Assembly: GCA_020851555.1 (NCBI GenBank)
Contig: JADZCM010000020.1
Location: 1-43,127 of the forward strand
Origin: Bryobacterales bacterium
Lineage (GTDB): Bacteria; Acidobacteriota; Terriglobia; Bryobacterales; Bryobacteraceae
DNA: 43,127 nucleotides
Direction: 5' to 3'
Position numbers and translations under genes: made by a program. Shown one piece after another: positions 35,065 through 43,127 of the stretch. Below the pieces are notes generated by a model. The model searched no databases, had not been told where the DNA came from, and worked only from the letters and a program-made list of their open reading frames with translations. Positions within the stretch are counted from its first letter, which is position 1. The number at the start of each line of letters is the position of its first letter.

Positions 35065-35362
35065 CTCCGCCTTGTTCGAGGTCCAGTGCCCCTGCTGTCA
35101 GGCGGCCCTGAAGGTTGATCCCGTCACCCGCGCCGTTATCAGCCACAAGGCAGCCGAGAAGCCACGCACGGTGGAGGACATGGACGCCGCCATGAGTCTG
35201 TTCCGCGGCGAGGCCGCGCGCCGCGAGGAGGCGTTCCGCAAGTCGGTAGAGGCCCACAAGAAATCGAAGGATGTGCTGGCCGCCAAGTTCGACGAGCTGC
35301 TCAAACAGGCCAAGGAAAGCCCCGACACGCCGCCGCCGCAGCGCGACATCGACCTGGATTGA
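35051..35362 (+). CDS. Small CPCC zinc-ribbon-like protein
   Basis: A 103-residue protein. Residues 10-24 read EVQCPCCQAALKVDP, one CxxC pair as in half of a zinc ribbon; no second pair follows, so metal binding may need dimerisation. The rest is a charged helix (SLFRGEAARREEAFRKSVEAHKKSKDVLAAKFDELLKQ in segments) likely to form a coiled coil, ending in an acidic DIDLD tail. I do not recognise the family by function. It is the last gene of the Fur operon, overlapping the Nudix gene. Codon usage matches neighbours. Confidence 0.72.
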   Translation: MAKGSSALFEVQCPCCQAALKVDPVTRAVISHKAAEKPRTVEDMDAAMSLFRGEAARREEAFRKSVEAHKKSKDVLAAKFDELLKQAKESPDTPPPQRDIDLD

Positions 35363-35380
35363 TCGTTCTCAGCGCCGCCG

Positions 35381-35399
35381 CCGGCCCGCGGCGGGCCGG
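35381..35399. terminator. GC-rich hairpin between convergent genes
   Basis: CCGGCCCG and CGGGCCGG flank a three-base loop (CGG), a nearly perfect inverted repeat in the 70-base gap between the end of the Fur operon and metY. No T-tract follows on either strand, so it is at best a weak bidirectional terminator or a transcript-stabilising 3' hairpin. Confidence 0.4.
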
Positions 35400-35432
35400 G
35401 ACAGGCCGCCGGCCGCCGCTCACCGGGGCGTC

Positions 35433-36740
<1,308 letters not shown>

Positions 36741-36885
36741 TCACTTGTCCGCCCTCTGATTTACACCGGTGGGAACGGATAGGAACAATCATCTCATACC
36801 AGATCGGATTTGTCCAGTTTGCAGCGTGTGCGCATCCCGGCTTCACCGCAGACGATTCCCGAGACGTCCGCTCGTCTTTTTGGGG

Positions 36886-37380
36886 TCAGCGTTTATAGCC
36901 GATCTTGCGAAGCAGGTCGTGCCTCCAGGCCACATCCGCCTCGGTCTCGACGCCTTTGGGAGACGCTCCGTCCACCACGCCGAGCACACCCCGCCCCTGC
37001 GGTGTTTCGGCGATGATCACCTCAACCGGATTAGCCGTGGCGCAAAAGATCGAGCAGACCTCGGGGACCTCCTTGACCCGGCCGAGGATGTTGATCGGGT
37101 ACCCGTCCTTGAGCGCGATGACGAAGGTATGGCCTGCTCCGACCGCCGAGGCGTTGCGCGCGGCTACCTGCTTCAAGGCCTCGTCGTTGCCGTCCACCCG
37201 CGTCAGGCACGCGCCCGACGCCTCGTTGAAGGCGATGCCGAACTTCATGTGCGGCACCGTCCCCACCAGGGCTTCGTAAAGATCCTCGACCGTCTTGATG
37301 AAGTGAGTCTGGCCGAGAACGATGTTGCCGCCCTCCGGGATCTCCAGGGGGATCGCTTTGAGTTCCATGTGGATTCTCAT
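36886..37380 (-). CDS. Adenosine-specific kinase family protein (DUF355)
   Basis: A protein of 160-164 residues, almost entirely one DUF355 domain: MELKAIPLEIPEGGNIVLGQTHF, VGTVPHMKFGIAFNEASG, CLTRVDGNDEALKQVAARNASAVGAGHTFVI, YPINILGRVKEVPEVCSIFCATANPVEVI, then QGRGVLGVVDGASPKGVE. Characterised archaeal members bind or phosphorylate adenosine or are described as adenosine-specific kinases; the role in bacteria is poorly known. The internal ATG at 37368 gives the family N-terminus and may be the true start. It is separated from metY by 151 bases and reads in the same direction. It is not an AMP-binding enzyme of a recognisable pathway here. Confidence 0.9.
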   Translation of the reverse strand: MRIHMELKAIPLEIPEGGNIVLGQTHFIKTVEDLYEALVGTVPHMKFGIAFNEASGACLTRVDGNDEALKQVAARNASAVGAGHTFVIALKDGYPINILGRVKEVPEVCSIFCATANPVEVIIAETPQGRGVLGVVDGASPKGVETEADVAWRHDLLRKIGYKR

Positions 37381-37488
37381 ACCACAACGGGCCGTATCGT
37401 TACAGCGGATTCAGGCCGCACCCCCCTCCACCTTCCCCGTCCGGTCCCGCAATCACCCGGCTGACGGTGAAGCGCTCCTGCCGGCGGC

Positions 37489-37513
37489 GCCGCCGCGTTC
37501 CACGCGCGGCGGC
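37489..37513 (+). other. Nine-base-pair hairpin upstream of 37539
   Basis: GCCGCCGCG (37489-37497) and CGCGGCGGC (37505-37513) form a perfect stem with a seven-base loop (TTCCACG). It lies in the 158-base gap between the divergent DUF355-type gene and the 37539 gene, about eight bases before a TAACAT -10-like box (37521). It could be an operator or a structural block to antisense readthrough; no T-tract follows. Confidence 0.4.
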
Positions 37514-37538
37514 CGTCGGCTAACATCGTAGGTCGGGC

Positions 37539-38147
37539 ATGCGAGTGCTGCTGGCGATCTTCGTCGTCGCGGTCGCGCTGATCGTCTACCTTTACGAGGA
37601 TTCGGCGCACTCCACCTATCCGCCCGGCATTCTGGCGCCCGAGGAGCCGTCGCAGTTGAACCTGTCGGGCGGCGTCCCCTGGCGGCAGGGCAAGTTCCTT
37701 TACACCCCGCGGGCCGAGTTCTCCATGCGCGCGCGCGTGCTTTCGACCAAGCGGTACTGGTTTGACGGCGCCTCGGCCGTCTCTCCCGTCGATTTCGCCG
37801 TCGGCTGGGGCCCCATGTCGGACCAGGCGGTCATCGACCAGATAGGCTGCGCCCAGACACAGCGCTCGTGCCGCTACTGGCCCAAAGGACGCCAGTTCCC
37901 CTTGAGCGCCGGCGAAATCGCGTCCCACAGCGCGAACATGCACATGATTCCCGCGGACAAGGAGATCGGCAAGGCGTTGCGCGACGTTCGCCGCGGCGAC
38001 CTCATCTCGCTCGGCGGATACCTGGTCTCCGTTTCAGGCGAGAACGGCTGGAAATGGGACACCTCGCTCAGCCGCACGGACAGCGGGAACGGCGCCTGCG
38101 AGATCGTCTGGGTCAAGCGGCTGGAGAATCACCGGCGCCGCCGCTGA
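37539..38147 (+). CDS. Membrane-anchored or exported protein of unknown function
   Basis: A 202-residue protein with an N-terminal hydrophobic helix (MRVLLAIFVVAVALIVYLY), either a signal anchor or signal peptide. The body has conserved-looking stretches: ARVLSTKRYWFDG, DFAVGWGPMSDQAVIDQI, SHSANMHMIPADKEIGKAL, VRRGDLISLGGYLVSV and the C-terminal GACEIVWVKRLE. Two internal Cys pairs (IGCAQTQRSC) may form a disulfide. I have seen this general pattern in hypothetical proteins of many Gram-negative bacteria, always without a known role. It ends 58 bases before the convergent enolase-superfamily gene. Confidence 0.7.
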   Translation: MRVLLAIFVVAVALIVYLYEDSAHSTYPPGILAPEEPSQLNLSGGVPWRQGKFLYTPRAEFSMRARVLSTKRYWFDGASAVSPVDFAVGWGPMSDQAVIDQIGCAQTQRSCRYWPKGRQFPLSAGEIASHSANMHMIPADKEIGKALRDVRRGDLISLGGYLVSVSGENGWKWDTSLSRTDSGNGACEIVWVKRLENHRRRR

Positions 38148-38205
38148 TCCGCGTCATCCCCCGCTGGCGCGCCGTGAACGTCCCGGGCGCTCTTCCTGCC
38201 GCGGG

Positions 38206-39447
38206 TCAGTCGAACCAGGCTGTGCCGGGCCGCACCATCTTCCGGCACGCGGCGTCGTCCATCTCCAGGCCGATGCCGGGCCGGTCGGGGACGGTGATGT
38301 GGCCCTTCTCGATGATCTCGCCTTCTTTGACGTACTGACGCCACCTGGTCAGCCTGGGCGCCGGATGGCTCCAGTGCCATTCCAGGACCAGCGCGTTGGG
38401 GATCGCCGCCATGACGTGGCAGGAAGCCATGGTGCCGATGGGCGAAGCCTGGGCGTGCGGCGCCATGGGGATGTAGTAGGTATGCGCCATGTCCGCGATC
38501 TTGCGCGCCTCGAGCAGCCCTCCGCACTTCTGAATGTCGGGCATGATGATGTCCACGGCGCGCTTCTCAAACAGTTCCCGGAAGCCGTGGCGCAGGAACA
38601 CGTTCTCCCCGGCGCAGATGGGCGTGTGGGTGGACTCGCGCACGTCGCGCATGGCATCCACGTTCTCCGGGGGCACGGGCTCCTCGATCCACAGCAGACG
38701 GAACGGCTCGAGCTCCTTGGCTACGCGCTTGGCGGTGCCGAGGTCGTAGCGGCCATGCATGTCCACGGCGAGTTCGATGTGGCGGGGGAGCGATTCCCGC
38801 ATGAAGCGCACCTTGTCCACCATGTTGTCGATTTCCTGGTTGTTCGCCGTCCAGTTCACCCGGTCGAAGCGCGCCGGGTCCGCGCCGTCGTCGATGTCGA
38901 TCTTGGTGGCGGTGAAGCCCATGTCGACGATCTGCGAGATGTACTTCTTCGCCTGCGGGTCCGCGCGAGTGTTGGTGCCGGAATCGCAGTACACGCGTAC
39001 CCGGTCGCGCACCTTCCCGCCCATCAACTGGTAGACGGGCAGTCCCACCGCCTTCCCCGCCAGGTCCCACAGCGCGATCTCGACGGCGCCCAACGCGGTC
39101 ACGTACTGGCCCGCCTGGCCTCCGGCGAAGATCCCGGAGGTGCGGATGCGCTCCCAGATGGCTTCGATGTTCAGGGGATTCTGCCCGATCAGGAAGTTGC
39201 GGAAACCTTGAATAATCGCCGCCGCGCCGCTCACCGAATCCACACCCTCGCCGTTGCCGAAGATCCCCTGGTCGGTGTAGATGCGGACGTGTATCCCCTG
39301 CGTGTAGGCGGTCTTCACGTCGGTGATCTTCAGCCTCGGACGCTGGCCGGGAGTGGTCTGCGTCTGAATGGCCGCGGACAGGCCTTGCAGGCTGAACAGG
39401 CCGGCCAATCCGCCTCCGGTGCTGTGAAGGAATGCTCTACGATCCAT
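38206..39447 (-). CDS. Tat-exported enolase-superfamily dehydratase (galactonate/mannonate-like)
   Basis: A 413-residue mandelate racemase/muconate lactonizing-type enzyme with a twin-arginine signal (MDRRAFLHSTGGGLAGL). The catalytic barrel shows the sugar-acid dehydratase pattern: TKIDID (Lys182), DMHGRYD (Asp229, His231 metal-site region), WIEEPVPPEN (Glu255-Glu256), GEN (Glu281), and PHAQASPIG (His331), matching galactonate/mannonate dehydratase-type metal ligands and catalytic residues. AAGGAGAG is 7 bases before the ATG and a TATAAT -10 lies at 39492-39497 on its strand. Export would place it in the periplasm, unusual for this family but seen in acidobacterial-type genomes. The substrate is probably a hexonate, unproven. 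Confidence 0.9.
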   Translation of the reverse strand: MDRRAFLHSTGGGLAGLFSLQGLSAAIQTQTTPGQRPRLKITDVKTAYTQGIHVRIYTDQGIFGNGEGVDSVSGAAAIIQGFRNFLIGQNPLNIEAIWERIRTSGIFAGGQAGQYVTALGAVEIALWDLAGKAVGLPVYQLMGGKVRDRVRVYCDSGTNTRADPQAKKYISQIVDMGFTATKIDIDDGADPARFDRVNWTANNQEIDNMVDKVRFMRESLPRHIELAVDMHGRYDLGTAKRVAKELEPFRLLWIEEPVPPENVDAMRDVRESTHTPICAGENVFLRHGFRELFEKRAVDIIMPDIQKCGGLLEARKIADMAHTYYIPMAPHAQASPIGTMASCHVMAAIPNALVLEWHWSHPAPRLTRWRQYVKEGEIIEKGHITVPDRPGIGLEMDDAACRKMVRPGTAWFD

Positions 39448-39491
39448 GTGGCTGCTCTCCTTGATGGCCTGCGCTCTGGCCGGATGCAGCG

Positions 39492-39497
39492 ATTATA
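39492..39497 (-). promoter_or_regulatory. Consensus -10 for the dehydratase gene
   Basis: On the minus strand the bases read TATAAT, preceded directly by TG. This is the only perfect -10 match noted in the window. It lies 44 bases upstream of the ATG (39447). No -35 match stands 17 bases before it, and the TG is next to, rather than one base before, the hexamer. Confidence 0.5.
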
Positions 39498-39637
39498 CAC
39501 TGGGCGGCCGGGACGAAGAGCCGCCCGGCGGCCTCCGGTCCCCCGCTTCGCTCGCGGGAACCGCCGTGAAGCCGTACACTTGAAGCGTAGAGCCTGGTGC
39601 CGGTCAACGATGGTTGAAACCGGAGGAGGATAACCCT

Positions 39638-40594
39638 ATGAGAACTGCCAAGAACCGGCGCGAGTTCCTGCTGGGCGCCGCTTTATCCCTCACCGCCGCC
39701 GGCGTGGTTTCCCGGCCCGCCGCCGCGGCCGCCCAGCGGCGGATGAAGATGGACCTGCACACCGGCAATATCGGGGTGAAGGCCAACCTGCAACAGCAGA
39801 TGGAATACGCGGCCAGGTACGGCTTTGAAGCCTTCGACCCGAACATCAACGAACTGGCTGCGCTCTCGGATTCCGCTCTCAAACAGATGCGGGATGAGAT
39901 GGCGGCCAAGGGCCTGGCGTTCGGCTTTGTAGCGCAGTCCGTTCCCGTCGCGCAGCCGGACGAGAAGTTCTCCGCGTGGTTGAAAGAAAGCCTGACAGGC
40001 TGGGCCGCCGCCATGCAGCGGGCCGGGATGACGCGTTTCTGCACGTGGCTATCGTCCTCGGACCCGCGCCTGACCTACCTCCAGAATTTCAAGCTGCACG
40101 CGCGCAGGCTCTCCGAGGTGGCCGCGGTGTTGGGAGACCACGGCATCTCCTTCGGGCTGGAGTACGTCGGCCCCAAGACCTCCTGGTCCAGGGGCAAGTA
40201 CCCCTTCATCCACACCATGGAATCGATGAAGGAACTGATTGCCGAGACGGGGAAGCCTAACGTCGGGTTCCTGCTCGATAGCTGGCACTGGCACTGCGCG
40301 GGAGAGACTCCGGCCGACATCCTCACGCTTAAGAACACGGACGTCGTCGGCGCTCATCTCAACGACGCCCCCAAGGACGTTCCGGTGGACCAGTTGCGGG
40401 ACGGCCAGCGGGAGATTCCCATGGCCACCGGGGTGATCGACACGGCGGGCTTCGTCAACGCGCTGAACCGCATCGGCTACGACGGGCCGATTGCCGCCGA
40501 GCCTCTCGGCTCCAGCGTGCGGAACCTCCCGCCCGAGGAGTCGCTGGCGCTGGTCGCCGCGGCCATGAAGAAGGCCATGGCCCTCATCCAGTAG
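39638..40594 (+). CDS. Tat-exported sugar phosphate isomerase/epimerase-like TIM barrel
   Basis: A 318-residue AP-endonuclease-2-type (xylose isomerase-like) TIM barrel with a twin-arginine signal (NRREFLLGAALSLTAAGVVS). Typical family segments are KMDLHTGNIGVKA, FEAFDPNINELAAL, GLEYVGPKTSW, PNVGFLLDSWHWHCAGETPADI, VVGAHLNDAPKDV and the end YDGPIAAEPLG, with metal-site Glu/Asp/His residues in the expected places. Such enzymes isomerise or epimerise sugars; the substrate is unknown. I use the ATG at 39638, which has GGAGGAGGA upstream and the RRxFLL signal, over an ATG 24 bases earlier. It diverges from the exported dehydratase with a 190-base gap that includes TACACT at 39575. Confidence 0.88.
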   Translation: MRTAKNRREFLLGAALSLTAAGVVSRPAAAAAQRRMKMDLHTGNIGVKANLQQQMEYAARYGFEAFDPNINELAALSDSALKQMRDEMAAKGLAFGFVAQSVPVAQPDEKFSAWLKESLTGWAAAMQRAGMTRFCTWLSSSDPRLTYLQNFKLHARRLSEVAAVLGDHGISFGLEYVGPKTSWSRGKYPFIHTMESMKELIAETGKPNVGFLLDSWHWHCAGETPADILTLKNTDVVGAHLNDAPKDVPVDQLRDGQREIPMATGVIDTAGFVNALNRIGYDGPIAAEPLGSSVRNLPPEESLALVAAAMKKAMALIQ

Positions 40595-40664
40595 CGCTCC
40601 GCGCGCAACCGGAGACCCGGCGAACCGGCCTGGGGGCGCACATTCGAACTGCCTGGCCGTGCCG

Positions 40665-41945
40665 CTACTCCGCGTTCCAGCGGAACCGCCACACCGCCAG
40701 CAGTCCGAACAGGCCCGCGCACAGCGTCATCCACGCCGCCGGCGCCAGGGCTGCGCCGAGGCTGTACCCACGCCAGATCACTCCGTCCAGCCCGTCGACA
40801 GCCCAGCGTGTGGGTATGAATTGCGTCACCTGTTGCAGCAACGGCGGGAAGATGAAGGACGGCACCCACGCCCCACCCAGCATCACCGCCAGCAGCGTCA
40901 CCAGAATCGCGATGCCGCGCGCGGCCTCCGGCGTGTTGCCGATGGCCGCAATCATCAGTCCGAACGTCGCGGTCAGAAGCGAAAACGCCGCGCACACGAC
41001 CAGGAACCCCGCCAGGTTCTCGATCTTCACCTGGAACACCAGCCGCGCGAATCCGAACATGACGCACAGAATGACGAAGCTGATCGCGGCCGCACTCGCC
41101 GCCCGGCCCGCCAGCAACGTCCCGCGGCTGAGCGGAGCGGCCCGCAGCCGGCTCCACAGTCCCCGCTGCCGCAAATAGAGCATTCCAACTCCGGTATCGA
41201 TGCCGAAAAAAAGCAGAAACTGCACCGCCATGCCGGCGAACGAATGCGCGTAGGCGTTGTAGGCGACACCCTGCCGCAAGGTGACCGCCTCGTCCCGCAT
41301 CGTGAACGGCATCGAGAACCCGCGCGCCGCCGGCTTACCCGGACGCGCGGCGGTAACGGCGGTCAGCTTTCGCGCCCCCTTGAGCAATTCCATCAGCGGC
41401 CCGCGCACGTCGGAGGGCACGTCCGGGTCGCTCTCGGCGTCCTTCAACGCCTGCTCGATGTTGCCTCGGTCCGTCATCGCCGCCTGGCTTACCGCTTCCA
41501 TCGCCGCGCCGGTGACGATACCCTTCACCATGCCGGCCTCGGTGCCGCGCGTCGGGTCTTGGTGAACCACGATCTCCGGCTTGTTGCCGTTGCGGAACAG
41601 CGCTTGCGCGGCCAGGGAGCCAAAGCCGCGCGGGATGTGGAGCGCTACCGCCGCCTTGCCCTTGCGCACCGTTTCGCGCGCATTGAGAAGCGTCTCCGGC
41701 CGCACGTCGAGTGTTTCCTCCGCGCCGAGTTTGGCGCCGATCGCGCGCGACACGGCGCTTGCGTCCTCGTCCACCAGCAGCACGGAAATCCGGCCCTGCT
41801 GTCCCGAGCGCCCCATCGAATCGAAGATGTAGCCGAATAACGAAGCGATGGCGATGGGGACAGCGACCGCCATGAGCACCGCCCGGCGGTCGTTCAGGAA
41901 GATCAGGAAGTCCTTGCGGATCAGGGCGGGAAGCGGGCTCCTCAT
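40665..41945 (-). CDS. ABC-2 type transporter permease
   Basis: A 426-residue permease with the ABC-2 layout: an N-terminal helix (RKDFLIFLNDRRAVLMAVAVPIAIASLFGYIF, residues 9-40), a long extracytoplasmic loop (about 45-230), then five transmembrane segments from AGMAVQFLLFFGIDTGVGML onward, including the GTPEAARG-like conserved NTPEAARGIAIL region and WVPSFIFPPLLQQVTQFIPTRWAVDG. This is the DrrB/YhhJ-type efflux family that exports drugs, polysaccharides or similar molecules. The start overlaps the stop of the ATPase gene (ATGA). Substrate unknown. The 70 bases after its end toward 40594 show no gene. Confidence 0.92.
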   Translation of the reverse strand: MRSPLPALIRKDFLIFLNDRRAVLMAVAVPIAIASLFGYIFDSMGRSGQQGRISVLLVDEDASAVSRAIGAKLGAEETLDVRPETLLNARETVRKGKAAVALHIPRGFGSLAAQALFRNGNKPEIVVHQDPTRGTEAGMVKGIVTGAAMEAVSQAAMTDRGNIEQALKDAESDPDVPSDVRGPLMELLKGARKLTAVTAARPGKPAARGFSMPFTMRDEAVTLRQGVAYNAYAHSFAGMAVQFLLFFGIDTGVGMLYLRQRGLWSRLRAAPLSRGTLLAGRAASAAAISFVILCVMFGFARLVFQVKIENLAGFLVVCAAFSLLTATFGLMIAAIGNTPEAARGIAILVTLLAVMLGGAWVPSFIFPPLLQQVTQFIPTRWAVDGLDGVIWRGYSLGAALAPAAWMTLCAGLFGLLAVWRFRWNAE

Positions 41946-42859
41946 GGGTCGCGCAGACTCCTTCCGGTCAGCATGAGAAACACGGACTCGAGGTTGGCGC
42001 GCTCGCTTGCCACGTGGCGGCAGGCATGACCCTGTGCGGCCAGCCAGGCGAGCACGCCGGGCACGTCGCGCGTCAGGTCCGTGACGCTGACCTTCACCGT
42101 GTCATTCACCCGCTCGATGGTCCGGATCCCCTCTTTTCCACGCAGCCCGTCGAGAACCAGCGGCCGCTCCGGCGTCTCCAGTTCAAGCGACACCATGTTT
42201 GTCGCGGGCAGCAGCCGGTACAACTCATCCGGCGTGCCCGAGGCCATCACTTTGCCGTGATCCATGATGGTCAGCCGGTCGCACAACCGCTCGGCCTCTT
42301 CCATGTAGTGCGTCGTGTAGAGCAGAGTCTTGCCCCGCGCTTTGAGCGCCAGAAGGTTGTCGAAGATCGCGTTGCGGCTCTGCGGATCAACACCCACGGT
42401 TGGCTCGTCCAGCAGCAGCACCTCGGGGTCGTGCAGCAGCGCGGCGGCCAGGTTCAGCCGCCTTTTCATGCCCCCGCTGTAGCGGCTCACCCGGTCGCCG
42501 GCGCGGCCGGCCAGTCCTACCAATTCCAGCGCTTCTTTCATCGCCCGGTCGAGGGCGCTGCCGCCGGCGCCGTACAAGGCGCCAAACAGCTTCAGGTTCT
42601 CCCTCGCCGGCAGTTCGTCATAGAGCGCCAGTTCCTGCGGCACCAGCCCGATCTGCCGCTTCTCCGGCGGCGCTCCGTTGACGCGGACCTCCCCGGCATC
42701 GGGCACGGTAAGTCCTGCGATCATCGAAACCGTCGTGGTCTTGCCCGCCCCGTTCGGCCCCAGCAAGCCGATGATCTCGCCCGACCCGGCGCTGAGCGAG
42801 AGGCCGTCCACCGCCGTCAGCCTGCCGAAGGACTTTTTCAGGTGGGATACTTCCAGCAT
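41942..42859 (-). CDS. ABC transporter ATP-binding protein
   Basis: A 305-residue ATPase: Walker A GPNGAGKT (34-41), Q-loop VPQELALYDELPARENL, signature YSGGMKRRLNLAAALLHDPEVLLLDEPTVGVDP with Walker B, and H-loop TTHYMEEAERLCDRL. This is the DrrA/CcmA-like type paired with ABC-2 permeases. The start ATG at 42859 opens the conserved MLEVSHLKKSFG; a longer frame to 43051 would run through Arg-rich sequence and into the IS-like end. The 3' 60-residue extension (after about 230) is common to the DrrA group. Cotranscribed with the permease. Confidence 0.95.
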   Translation of the reverse strand: MLEVSHLKKSFGRLTAVDGLSLSAGSGEIIGLLGPNGAGKTTTVSMIAGLTVPDAGEVRVNGAPPEKRQIGLVPQELALYDELPARENLKLFGALYGAGGSALDRAMKEALELVGLAGRAGDRVSRYSGGMKRRLNLAAALLHDPEVLLLDEPTVGVDPQSRNAIFDNLLALKARGKTLLYTTHYMEEAERLCDRLTIMDHGKVMASGTPDELYRLLPATNMVSLELETPERPLVLDGLRGKEGIRTIERVNDTVKVSVTDLTRDVPGVLAWLAAQGHACRHVASERANLESVFLMLTGRSLRDP

Positions 42860-43025
42860 TTGCCAACACACATTTACGCACACCGGGACCGGAGCGTTCC
42901 ACAATTCTGGCCTCCGAGCCCCACTTCTCAGTTGCCGCACACGCCCCTGCGTTCCTCCGCCGGCGCCGCGGCGGCGCCTGGCACGCGGGGAGACGGAACC
43001 ACTAGTGTTGTGTCTCACAAATAAC

Positions 43026-43054
43026 TTGACAATGCGCCGATCTGCCCGCATACT
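43026..43054 (+). promoter_or_regulatory. Strong promoter of the IS630-like transposase
   Basis: A perfect TTGACA at 43026-43031 and CATACT at 43049-43054 are separated by exactly 17 bases. The transposase ATG at 43064 starts 9 bases after the -10, implying a leader of a few bases. It is the best -35/-10 pair in the window. Confidence 0.7.
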
Positions 43055-43063
43055 GGATGTACC

Positions 43064-43127
43064 ATGTGGAGCGTGGCCGAGCCCTTGGCGTTAAGCGCGG
43101 AACAGAGGCGTACTTTGGACACCTGGA
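43064..43127 (+). CDS. Putative IS630-family transposase (N-terminal 21 residues only)
   Basis: The frame reads MWSVAEPLALSAEQRRTLDTW and runs off the right edge. The pattern L-x-L-S-x-E-Q-R-x-T-L-x-x-W is what I expect at the N-terminus of many IS630-family transposases, where it begins a helix-turn-helix region. Only 64 bases are visible, so the DDE catalytic region is not seen and the gene may be intact or broken beyond the window. A stand-alone helix-turn-helix protein is the alternative. Confidence 0.55.
   Translation, partial: MWSVAEPLALSAEQRRTLDTW

Larger units (their letters stand above)
43003..43127 (+). mobile_element. Left end of an IS630-family-like element (truncated by window)
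   Basis: A TA dinucleotide (43003-43004), the usual insertion target of IS630/Tc1-type elements, is followed by GTGTTGTGTCTCACAAATAA, which contains an inner inverted repeat TTGTG-TCT-CACAA. A strong promoter and the first codons of a transposase-like frame follow. The right end is outside the window, so the inverted repeat partner and target duplication cannot be checked. Confidence 0.55.

Overview
This is a high-GC bacterial chromosome segment with dense, mostly housekeeping gene content: about 44 protein genes, frequent ATGA/GTGA stop-start overlaps, and almost no free intergenic space. I infer an Acidobacteriota genome, probably of the Solibacter/Bryobacterales type. The basis is the mix of Tat-exported sugar enzymes, a GH127-type secreted glycosidase, a lipid A exporter with a heptosyltransferase-like gene (Gram-negative envelope), a fused membrane spermidine-synthase-like protein, and a LytTR regulator. 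No rRNA, tRNA, CRISPR array or prophage was seen.

Layout. 1-2126: an RraA-like protein (cut by the left edge), a TtcA-like tRNA thiolase with a start-codon problem, then a coupled pair of a short HU-like protein and a TIR-domain protein that carries its own half-HU N-terminus. 2109-4176: a secreted TPR protein divergent from uvrC, whose product lacks the usual C-terminal helix-hairpin-helix region. 4215-7582: acetate kinase divergent from phosphotransacetylase plus an HDAC/AcuC-like deacetylase. 7590-9924: inositol-3-phosphate synthase and an NAD-dependent epimerase. 9994-12787: LytTR response regulator and a GH127-like glycosidase. 12735-14015: YjbQ and a methyltransferase with a zinc ribbon. 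14037-19319: a compact run of seven genes (FxLYD-like membrane protein, DUF167, KDPG aldolase, Trm112-like protein, GT9, MsbA, YicC).

19408-24646: branched-chain amino acid operon ilvB-ilvN-ilvC-cimA. It is preceded by what reads as a complete ribosome-mediated attenuator: promoter, leader peptide with a Val/Ile-rich run, competing antiterminator, and a strong intrinsic terminator. cimA (citramalate synthase) implies threonine-independent isoleucine synthesis; ilvD and leu genes are not in the window. 24708-29164: unknown membrane protein, quinone oxidoreductase, M24 peptidase, then accB-accC. 29115-30234 (minus): DnaC-like helicase loader and a Cdd1-family HhH protein. 30312-35362: Fur-family regulator, FHA-GAF-PP2C phosphatase, membrane aminopropyltransferase-like fusion, Nudix hydrolase and a small CxxC protein in one overlapping operon. 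35433-37380: metY and an adenosine-specific-kinase family protein. 37539-40594: a hypothetical secreted or anchored protein and a divergent pair of Tat-exported sugar enzymes. 40665-42859: an ABC-2 exporter pair. 43003 to the right edge: the left end of what looks like an IS630-family element.

The two observations I consider most worth following are the HU-like/TIR pair (1349-2126), a possible uncharacterised TIR effector system, and the ilv attenuator (19408-19638), for which mutually exclusive RNA structures can be written from the sequence. A secondary theme is the recurrence of good -10 hexamers 6-14 bases before start codons, including two nested divergent -10 pairs, suggesting leaderless or very short-leader transcripts.
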